A stretch of DNA of 6,230 nt from CAZBQG01 sp964493945 (GTDB lineage: Bacteria; Pseudomonadota; Alphaproteobacteria; Rhodospirillales; UBA2165): assembly GCA_964493945.1 (NCBI GenBank), contig CAZBQG010000252.1, positions 1 to 6,230 of the forward strand, in the 5' to 3' direction. Both the position numbers and the translations under genes were made by a program. This document shows, piece by piece, positions 1-5,303 of this stretch. The notes beneath the pieces were generated by a model that was given only the letters and a program-made list of their open reading frames with translations, did not search any database and was not told the DNA's origin. How positions within the stretch are numbered: position 1 is the stretch's first letter; each line of letters opens with the position of its first letter.

Positions 1-91
1 TCTCTTGCTAACCTTCTGACATTCACAAAGAAAATTCCTTATCTATGTCAGCCCCCAATTTTGTTATAAATATACAAGGGCTACCTTAATC

Positions 92-111
92 CACGTTATC
101 CTTCAAACGTG
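92..111 (-). terminator. Possible weak stem-loop downstream of the GMC gene
   Basis: A perfect 6-bp inverted repeat (CACGTT / AACGTG) with an 8-nt loop lies about 25 bp beyond the stop codon of the minus-strand GMC oxidoreductase gene. The DNA around it is AT-rich and non-coding. No run of T follows the stem on the minus strand, so it is not a classical intrinsic terminator. It could be a transcript-end or stability hairpin, or chance. The rest of positions 1-134 shows no ORF, RNA gene or repeat that I can support. Confidence 0.22.
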
Positions 112-134
112 ATGGTAATTCGGGACCACAATCC

Positions 135-1781
135 CTAGCTGCCCACCAACGGCGGCACATTCTGCGGCGGCAAGGGCAGGCGGCCCCGCATCATGTCGGC
201 AGCTTTTTCGGCAATCATCAGAGTGGGTACATTGGTGTTGCCGCCGGGGATCATGGGCATGACGGAAGCGTCCACTACCCGGAGGCCGTCGATCCCCCGC
301 ACACGGAGTTCGCCATCCACCACCGAGTCCCCATCGCTTCCCATGCGGCAGGTATTGACCGGGTGATGGGCCGTCGCCACGTTGTCCCTGAGATAGGCAT
401 CGATCTCGTCGTCGGTCACCACCTCCGGGCCGGGCATGGTTTCAACGCCGGTGATGGGCGCCATGGGATCGGTGGCAAAGATTTTGCGCAATGCCTTGAT
501 GGCATTCCTGAGGCAGAACAGGTCTTCCTCGTCTTCCAGAAAATTGAAAAAAATCCGGGCCTTGTCCGCCGGGTCGGCCGAGCCCAGCCCCACCCGGCCC
601 CGGCTTTTGGGGTGCAGGCAGGCGATGCGGCATGAAAAATAATGCCCCTTGGGTTTGGCGATTAGCGGAAACCAGATATTGGCGTCGGCGGCCACCGGGC
701 TGAAGAGTATTTCAGCATCGGGGCGGTCCATGCCTTCGAGCGTACGGATAAAGCCCATCACATTCATGGGAAAGCCCGCCGCTGGGCCACTACGGAACAA
801 TGCCCAGCGCAGAACCGATAGTGTCAGCCGGTCCAAGCGCAATTGGGAATCAAAGCACAGGGGTGCGTTGCATTTGAACTGGATGCCGCAATTCACATGT
901 TCCTGCATGTTTTGTCCAACGCCGGCCCGCTCCAGCACGGGCTTGATCCCATGGGCGCGCAGTTCGTCGCCGGGGCCGATGCCTGAAAGCATGAGGACCT
1001 GCGGCGAATTATAGGCACCGCCCGACAGCACTACTTCGCGGGCCGCACGGGCTTTCAGTATCTCACCGCCCTTTTCATATTCGACGCCGACGGCGCGCCC
1101 TTCCTCAATCAAGATGCGCGACACCAGGGCATGGGTTTCCACATTCAGGCCGGGGCGGAGCATGGCCGGGTGCAGATAGACCCGGGCTGCGCTTGATCTC
1201 CGCCCGCCCGCGATGGTGAATTCGGGCGGGCCGAAGCCTTCCGAGCGGGCCCCATGCACGTCATCGGTGAGGGGAAAGCCGGCGGCATCGGCGGCGGCCT
1301 TGAAGGGCGCCTCCAGAGGGCTCTCAGTTTCCACCGGGCTCACGCCCAGGGGGCCGGTGCCGCCATGATAGGTACTCTCGCCCCGCCAATGGCCTTCGAC
1401 CCGCTTGAAATCGGGCAACAGATCGGCGTAGCCCCAGCCCTCCAGGCCCAGATCGCGCCATTCGTCGTAATCCTTGGGATGGCCTCTGGCAAAGACCATG
1501 GCATTGATGGTCGACGAACCGCCCAGCACGCGCCCCCTGGGGATGATGATGTTGCGCATGTTACAGTGGGGTTCGGGCTCGCTTTCGTAGCCCCAATTGT
1601 AACGGGGGTTGGGCCAAATCTTGCGAAAGCCCAAAGGCATATGCATGAACAGATTATTGTCCGGCCCGCCGGCCTCCAACAAAAGCACCCGGTTGTTCAC
1701 GTCCTCGCTCAGCCGGTTGGCCAGCACGCAACCGGCGGAACCGGCCCCGACGATCACATAATCATAATTTTGTTCCATCAT
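135..1781 (-). CDS. GMC-family FAD-dependent oxidoreductase (choline dehydrogenase-like alcohol oxidase/dehydrogenase)
   Basis: This is a cytoplasmic flavoenzyme of the glucose-methanol-choline family, which oxidises primary alcohols (sometimes aldehydes) with FAD. It is 548 aa when started at the first of two adjacent ATGs, a normal family length. The Rossmann motif GAGSAG is at residues 12-17, followed by the ribose-binding acidic end LLLEAGG (Glu36). GMC signature 1 (GRVLGGSSTINAMVFARG) is at 83-100 and signature 2 (GGAYNSPQVLMLSGIG) at about 254-269. The catalytic pair is His473 in HHPVNTCRMG and Asn517 in GGNTNVPT; the more usual Gly after HPV is Asn here. An in-frame TTG at 1883 would add 34 residues, but that extension is low-complexity and non-family, and it would contain the promoter. 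The family cannot fix the substrate: choline, aryl alcohol, alkanol and HMF-type alcohols or aldehydes are all possible. The gene diverges from the MetE-like/UbiD pair, so shared regulation is plausible. Confidence 0.93.
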   Translation of the reverse strand: MMEQNYDYVIVGAGSAGCVLANRLSEDVNNRVLLLEAGGPDNNLFMHMPLGFRKIWPNPRYNWGYESEPEPHCNMRNIIIPRGRVLGGSSTINAMVFARGHPKDYDEWRDLGLEGWGYADLLPDFKRVEGHWRGESTYHGGTGPLGVSPVETESPLEAPFKAAADAAGFPLTDDVHGARSEGFGPPEFTIAGGRRSSAARVYLHPAMLRPGLNVETHALVSRILIEEGRAVGVEYEKGGEILKARAAREVVLSGGAYNSPQVLMLSGIGPGDELRAHGIKPVLERAGVGQNMQEHVNCGIQFKCNAPLCFDSQLRLDRLTLSVLRWALFRSGPAAGFPMNVMGFIRTLEGMDRPDAEILFSPVAADANIWFPLIAKPKGHYFSCRIACLHPKSRGRVGLGSADPADKARIFFNFLEDEEDLFCLRNAIKALRKIFATDPMAPITGVETMPGPEVVTDDEIDAYLRDNVATAHHPVNTCRMGSDGDSVVDGELRVRGIDGLRVVDASVMPMIPGGNTNVPTLMIAEKAADMMRGRLPLPPQNVPPLVGS

Positions 1782-1787
1782 TCCCCG

Positions 1788-1816
1788 GGAATATGCCCTG
1801 GCCCCAGCCCTGTCAA
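1788..1816 (-). promoter_or_regulatory. Sigma70-type promoter of the GMC gene, probably leaderless
   Basis: Read on the minus strand, a perfect TTGACA -35 box (1811-1816) is followed by a 17-nt spacer and TATTCC as -10 (1788-1793; the first three bases match the consensus). Only 6 nt (CGGGGA) separate the -10 box from ATGATG. Transcription would therefore start at or next to the A of the first ATG, giving a leaderless mRNA. The GGGGA before the ATG could act as a very close Shine-Dalgarno if transcription starts further upstream. The -35 match and spacing are good; the -10 match is only moderate. Confidence 0.5.
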
Positions 1817-1833
1817 CACCATCCCCGGCCTGG

Positions 1834-1861
1834 TTTTCACCAAATGAAAGGTTGATATTGT
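1834..1861 (+). promoter_or_regulatory. Candidate promoter for the MetE-like/UbiD operon
   Basis: TTTTCA (1834-1839) and TATTGT (1856-1861), 16 nt apart, each match 4 of 6 consensus bases of a sigma70 promoter in the AT-rich part of the divergent gap. A competing -35 candidate is TTGATA (1852-1857), but the hexamer 17 nt after it (AATTCT) is a poor -10. Either would give a leader of roughly 40-60 nt carrying the Shine-Dalgarno. This is a weak call made from consensus matching by eye. Confidence 0.25.
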
Positions 1862-1889
1862 CTTTAATGATACCAATTCTCAATTAAAG
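1862..1889. promoter_or_regulatory. Dyad in the divergent intergenic region, possible operator
   Basis: CTTTAAT (1862-1868) and ATTAAAG (1883-1889) form a perfect 7-bp inverted repeat with a 14-nt centre. The half-sites are 21 bp apart centre to centre, about two helical turns, as expected for a dimeric regulator contacting one DNA face. The dyad lies between the GMC promoter and the start of the MetE-like gene, downstream of the candidate plus-strand promoter. No regulator gene is present in the window. The half-sites are AT-rich, so chance occurrence is possible. Confidence 0.3.
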
Positions 1890-1912
1890 GAAATGCTCTG
1901 AGCAAGAACAAG

Positions 1913-1918
1913 AGGAGG
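1913..1918 (+). promoter_or_regulatory. Strong Shine-Dalgarno for the MetE-like gene
   Basis: A full AGGAGG lies 5 nt before the ATG at 1924, fixing the start of the MetE-like protein. It contrasts with the UbiD, GMC and transporter genes, which have no comparable well-spaced site. Confidence 0.85.
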
Positions 1919-1923
1919 AAGCC

Positions 1924-3042
1924 ATGGCACATAAAATCAATCCGCCCTTCCGGGCCGATCATGTGGGATCACTGTTGCGCCCGTCATTGTTGCTGGAGGC
2001 GCGGGCCGACCACGCCGCCGGTGAGCTGAGCGATGACCAATTGCGCGCCGTCGAGGATGAAAGCATCACCGAAGCCGTGACCTTGCAAGAGGATGTGGGA
2101 TTGCAAGGGATCACTGACGGCGAATACCGCCGTGCTTTTTTCCACACTGATTTCCTGCAACGCATCAAGGGCGTGGCGTTAAAGGGGGCATTCAGGCCAA
2201 ATTCCACGGCGCCCGGCGCGATGTGGATTTCGCACCCCCCAAGCTGGTGGTGGAAGGCCGGCTGGAACGCACCCAGGGGATCAATATCGATGATTTTGAT
2301 TTTCTTAAATCCAACACTACCCGCACCCCCAAAAATATGCATTCCGTCCCCCAGCATGGTTCATTTCAGGGGCGGGCGGGGTGCGGTCGATAAGGTGTCC
2401 TATCCGGAAATGGATGAATTTTTCGCCGATCTGGCCCGGGTCTACCGCGAAGAGGTAGCCGACCTGGCGGATCATGGCTGCACTTATCTGCAATTGGACG
2501 ACACAAATTTAGCTTATTTGTGTGATCCCAAGCTGCGCGAAGGTGCCCGCGCATTGGGCGAGGATCCGGACAAGCTGCCCCATATGTATGCCGATCTGAT
2601 CAACCAATCCATCAAAAGCCGGGGCGATGACATGACCGTCGGCATTCATCTCTGCCGGGGCAATTTCCAAAGCGCCTGGGTGGCCGAGGGGGGCTATGAT
2701 CCGGTCGCCGAAGTGTTGTTCAACGAGGTGAATGTGGATTGTTATTTCCTAGAATATGACGATCCCCGTTCGGGCGATTTCGCCCCCCTTCGCTTCGCGC
2801 CCGAAGGCAAGACGGTGGTTCTGGGACTGCTCACCACCAAGCTGCCCGAACTTGAAACCAAGGACGATATCAAGCGGCGCATCGATGAGGCGGGTAAATA
2901 TGTGCCCCTGGAACGCCTCTGCCTGAGCCCCCAATGCGGCTTTTCATCCACCCATCACGGCAATGACATAACGGTCGAGGACCAGCTCGCCAAACTGCGC
3001 CATGTGGTGGAAATCGCGGGCGAGGTCTGGGGCACGGGCTGA
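1924..3042 (+). CDS. MetE-like (cobalamin-independent methionine synthase II family) zinc methyl/alkyltransferase, with a double frameshift
   Basis: This single-domain homologue of the MetE C-terminal catalytic barrel (COG0620, the YxjG/YxjH-like group) is about 372 aa, the usual length of the short family; it lacks the MetE N-terminal domain. The N-terminal HVGSLLRP (residues 13-20) is typical. The zinc ligands are all visible: His242 and Cys244 in HLCRGNF, Glu277 in YFLEYDD, and Cys338 in LSPQCGF. LQLDDTNLAYL (189-199) carries the acidic substrate-binding residues. MetE-type enzymes move a methyl group to a zinc-bound thiol; the donor and acceptor of the short forms are often unknown, and epoxyalkane:CoM transferases belong to the same superfamily. 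Residues of about 89-136 are out of frame. The family-like sequence is in the -1 frame between GGGGG (2184-2188) and CCCCCAAAAA (2326-2335), so the protein as read is scrambled there. The gene starts at an ATG with a strong Shine-Dalgarno and is probably co-transcribed with the UbiD gene. Confidence 0.88.
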   Translation: MAHKINPPFRADHVGSLLRPSLLLEARADHAAGELSDDQLRAVEDESITEAVTLQEDVGLQGITDGEYRRAFFHTDFLQRIKGVALKGAFRPNSTAPGAMWISHPPSWWWKAGWNAPRGSISMILIFLNPTLPAPPKICIPSPSMVHFRGGRGAVDKVSYPEMDEFFADLARVYREEVADLADHGCTYLQLDDTNLAYLCDPKLREGARALGEDPDKLPHMYADLINQSIKSRGDDMTVGIHLCRGNFQSAWVAEGGYDPVAEVLFNEVNVDCYFLEYDDPRSGDFAPLRFAPEGKTVVLGLLTTKLPELETKDDIKRRIDEAGKYVPLERLCLSPQCGFSSTHHGNDITVEDQLAKLRHVVEIAGEVWGTG

Positions 3043-3079
3043 TCCGCTGATGGTTCTGGCGGCGGCGGGGGTGAGGGGC

Positions 3080-3085
3080 TATAAA
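3080..3085 (+). promoter_or_regulatory. -10-like hexamer directly upstream of the UbiD-family gene
   Basis: TATAAA ends 7 nt before the ATG at 3093. No Shine-Dalgarno lies at normal spacing; the nearest purine run, GAGGGG (3073-3078), is 14 nt from the ATG. The position is right for a promoter giving a leaderless transcript, which would let UbiD be expressed apart from the upstream MetE-like gene. No recognisable -35 box is present: 17 nt upstream is TGGCGG. The call depends on the matching spacing at two other genes in the window. Confidence 0.28.
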
Positions 3086-3092
3086 CTGTCCC

Positions 3093-4721
3093 ATGACAGC
3101 ATTTCTTGACCTCCACGATCATATCGAGGCCCTGCGCCAGGCCGGCCTGCTGCGCGAGGTGGACCGGCTCATCAACAAAGACACCGAAATGCATCCCCTG
3201 GTGCGCTGGCAATACCGGGGAAGCGTTGACGAAGAAAACCGCAAGGCCTGGCTGTTCACCAATGTGACCGATGCCAAGGGGCGGAGCTTTGATCTTCCGG
3301 TGCTGGTCGGCGGGCTGGCCGCCAATAAGGCCGTCTACCGCCTGGGCATGGGCTGCGAGTTGGACAAAATCCCCGAAACCTGGATCCATGCCATCAACAA
3401 CCCGGTCGATCCCGACATCGTTGAAAGCGATACCGCCGCTTGTCATGAATTGATCTTCGAGGGGGCTGATCTGAATTCGGGGTACGGTCTGGATGCGCTG
3501 CCCATTCCCATTTCCACGCCGGGCTGGGACAATGCACCTTATACCTCATCGTCTCATTTCGTCACCCGCAATCCCCTTAACGGCAGGCTGAATGTGGGCA
3601 ATTACCGGGGCCAGATCAAGGCGCCGAACCGGTTGGGCATGAACCCATCGACCGAACATCACACGGGCGGCTATCTGGATTGGGTGGAATGGAAGAAGCT
3701 TGGTAAAAAAATGCCGGCCGCCGTGATCCTGGGCTGCCCGCCGGTGGTATCCTATACGGCCGTCCAGAAACTGCCCGATACCATGAGCGAATATGACGTT
3801 GCCGGTGGTCTGGCCGGTGAACCCATCCCGCTAGTCAAATGCATGACCGTCGATATCCTGGTCCCAGCCGCCGCCGAAGTGGTGATCGAGGGCTTCGTGG
3901 ATACGGAATATCTGGAGCTGGAAGCGCCCTTTGGCGAATCCCACGGCCATGTCAATTTGCAGGAATATAACGCCTACATGGATGTAACGGCGATCACCAG
4001 GCGCAAAAGTGCCGTGATCACGTCCTGGATTTCACAGGTGGCACCCAGCGAATCCAGTACCATCAAGCGCCCGGCCCATGAATCAAAGCTTCTGGGCCAT
4101 CTGCGCGATCATCTGGGCATTCAGGGATTGTTGGAGGTTTCCACCCACGAGCCCCTGACATCCATACAGAAACTGATCATTCTTACTTTTGCCCGGGGGG
4201 CGGCCAGAACGGAAATCTGGCGGGCCATGTATGGCACGGCGGCCATGCGCATGGCCGATGGCAAATGGATCATCGCGGTCAATGAAGATATCGATGCCGA
4301 TGATGCCAATGCGGTGTTTTGGGCCATGTCGTACCGCTCCAAACCCCACCGGGATGTGGAAATCCTGAAACACCAGCATGAAGGCCATGGCCCCCGCTCC
4401 ATGATCGATTCAGAGGATTCGGCGGTGCTGGTGGACGCCACCTTGAAAGAAGGCTTCCCGCCCATCTCCCTGCCCAAACGGGAATTCATGGAAGATGCGG
4501 CCAAGATCTGGGAAGAGCTTGGCCTGGAGAAGCTGAAACCGGAAGCGCCCTGGTTCGGCTATGATCTGGGCGAATGGAATGAGAATCTGGAACGCATGGC
4601 CCAACGCGCCGTCAAAGGCGATTACTGGGAAACGGGGAAAATATCGGCCCAGCGCCGGCGCAACGACGTGGCCATGAATACGGAAACTCGCACCCTGGAT
4701 GATTTTTCCCCAGAAGACTAA
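3093..4721 (+). CDS. UbiD-family prenylated-FMN-dependent (de)carboxylase
   Basis: UbiD-family enzymes reversibly decarboxylate aromatic, heteroaromatic or alpha,beta-unsaturated acids using prenylated FMN made by a UbiX partner; no ubiX is in this window. The 542-aa protein is intact. Its active site aligns with the family: Asn167 and Arg172 in NVGNYR, His190 eighteen residues after the Arg, Glu243 in LAGEP, and Glu277 and Glu282 in EAPFGE. This gives the catalytic Arg-Glu-Glu triad (R172, E277, E282) and the prFMN-phosphate/metal ligands (N167, H190, E243), with the spacing of fungal Fdc1 (R173, E277, E282). It is longer than typical UbiD/Fdc (about 490-500 aa), with an extended charged C-terminus. 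The start is the only ATG after an in-frame stop at 3072. The gene follows the MetE-like gene by 50 bp on the same strand. Catabolic use is more likely than ubiquinone synthesis given the neighbours, but the substrate is unknown. Confidence 0.93.
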   Translation: MTAFLDLHDHIEALRQAGLLREVDRLINKDTEMHPLVRWQYRGSVDEENRKAWLFTNVTDAKGRSFDLPVLVGGLAANKAVYRLGMGCELDKIPETWIHAINNPVDPDIVESDTAACHELIFEGADLNSGYGLDALPIPISTPGWDNAPYTSSSHFVTRNPLNGRLNVGNYRGQIKAPNRLGMNPSTEHHTGGYLDWVEWKKLGKKMPAAVILGCPPVVSYTAVQKLPDTMSEYDVAGGLAGEPIPLVKCMTVDILVPAAAEVVIEGFVDTEYLELEAPFGESHGHVNLQEYNAYMDVTAITRRKSAVITSWISQVAPSESSTIKRPAHESKLLGHLRDHLGIQGLLEVSTHEPLTSIQKLIILTFARGAARTEIWRAMYGTAAMRMADGKWIIAVNEDIDADDANAVFWAMSYRSKPHRDVEILKHQHEGHGPRSMIDSEDSAVLVDATLKEGFPPISLPKREFMEDAAKIWEELGLEKLKPEAPWFGYDLGEWNENLERMAQRAVKGDYWETGKISAQRRRNDVAMNTETRTLDDFSPED

Positions 4722-4731
4722 AGACGCAAGA

Positions 4732-5232
4732 TTAAGGGCCGCTCCCAATGCTTATTCGCCCCTCATAGGGGGCGACGAAATAATGTTTGTCCCGGGTCCA
4801 AAAGCAGGGCAGTCCGGTAGGGGCCACTTGCCGGTAACTCCGCTTACCCGATCTATTCTCGATGAACCTGTAACTTTGGGTGCAGCCCAGAAACCGGACC
4901 GAAAAGCCCCCCACTTCCGGGCTGATTGGCCCCAAAGGCCGGCGTTCCACTACCAGGGATTGGCGACCCCTTTCAAAGCACTGGCCCAGGCGTTCATGGC
5001 GGCAACCCTGATGGCGGCTGTCCATGACCTTTATGTAATGGATGACGCCCTCGGCAATCAGAAAGCCGTCATCATCCATGATCCGGCAATCATCGGGCGG
5101 CGGGCTGCGGCTGTGGGCGAATTCGCACGGGAACCAGGCGCCATTCAGTTTGGGGATGGGCGTCTCCGCCGCCACCGCCCGGATGCCAAATGCCAGGATC
5201 AGGCCAAATATGAGCGTTGGCGTAAATTTCAC
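4732..5232 (-). CDS. Small exported cysteine-rich protein of unknown function
   Basis: I do not recognise a named family. The 166-aa product starts with a clear Sec signal peptide: MKF, a hydrophobic core at about residues 5-20, and a likely cleavage after AVAA (residue 22). The mature part holds six cysteines (36, 49, 77, 85, 117, 143), enough for three disulfides, consistent with a periplasmic or secreted protein. It opens with LNGAWFPCEFAHS and is rich in aromatic and charged residues, with no transmembrane segment after the signal. The start is a GTG (5230-5232) preceded by a strong AGAGGAG at 6-nt spacing. The gene converges on the UbiD gene (10 bp between stops) and diverges from the DMT transporter (71 bp). 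A reading frame on the opposite strand covers it, but that frame has no ribosome site or export signal, so this strand is preferred. Confidence 0.78.
   Translation of the reverse strand: MKFTPTLIFGLILAFGIRAVAAETPIPKLNGAWFPCEFAHSRSPPPDDCRIMDDDGFLIAEGVIHYIKVMDSRHQGCRHERLGQCFERGRQSLVVERRPLGPISPEVGGFSVRFLGCTQSYRFIENRSGKRSYRQVAPTGLPCFWTRDKHYFVAPYEGRISIGSGP
4756..4775 (+). terminator. GC-rich hairpin just past the UbiD stop
   Basis: A perfect 7-bp stem (TCGCCCC / GGGGCGA) with a 6-nt loop begins 34 nt after the UbiD stop codon, inside the 3' end of the convergent small gene. No T-run follows directly on the plus strand (CGAAATAATGTTTGT), so it is at best an imperfect terminator for the UbiD transcript. 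The 10-bp gap between the convergent stops leaves no room for a separate terminator, which makes overlap with coding sequence plausible. Confidence 0.22.
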
Positions 5233-5238
5233 GCGATG

Positions 5239-5245
5239 CTCCTCT
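5239..5245 (-). promoter_or_regulatory. Shine-Dalgarno that decides the GTG start of the small exported protein
   Basis: AGAGGAG on the minus strand lies 6 nt before the GTG at 5230-5232. It places the start exactly at the beginning of a signal peptide, and no ATG exists nearby upstream in frame. This is the main evidence that the minus-strand gene is real. Confidence 0.75.
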
Positions 5246-5268
5246 TATTCCGTGGCGATCCTAAAGCA

Positions 5269-5296
5269 TTTTCGCGGACGGGAAAGTTGCTATAAG
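5269..5296 (+). promoter_or_regulatory. Candidate near-leaderless promoter of the DMT transporter
   Basis: TATAAG (5291-5296) ends 7 nt before the ATG at 5304, the same placement as the TATAAA before the UbiD gene. A weak -35 candidate, TTTTCG (5269-5274, 3 of 6 matches), lies 16 nt upstream. AAGGGGG (5294-5300) could instead be a Shine-Dalgarno but sits only 3 nt from the ATG, closer than normal. Either reading keeps the annotated start. Confidence 0.3.
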
Positions 5297-5303
5297 GGGG
5301 CCC

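Noticed and set aside
1254..1847. A 197-aa plus-strand reading frame inside the GMC gene.
   Set aside because: It is a His/Gly/Ala-rich antisense shadow of the conserved GMC coding sequence, with no motif or start signal.
1782..1883. An N-terminal extension of the GMC protein from an in-frame TTG at 1883 (34 extra residues).
   Set aside because: The start is TTG without a ribosome site, the extra residues do not resemble the family N-terminus, and the stretch contains a clear TTGACA-17-TATTCC promoter. The ATG pair at 1776-1781 directly precedes the FAD-binding strand.
1924..3042. Calling the MetE-like gene a pseudogene because of the frameshifts.
   Set aside because: The frame is open from start to stop, the zinc site and both flanks are intact, and the displaced segment is undecayed. 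Homopolymer errors explain the break at least as well as inactivation.
2955..3446. A 163-aa minus-strand reading frame spanning the MetE-like/UbiD junction.
   Set aside because: It runs antisense across two well-supported genes and their gap, contains a Pro-run from the G-rich spacer, and shows no family features.
4699..5295. A 198-aa plus-strand reading frame over the small exported protein gene.
   Set aside because: It overlaps the UbiD end, has no Shine-Dalgarno and no recognisable motif. The opposite strand has a strong ribosome site and a textbook signal peptide.
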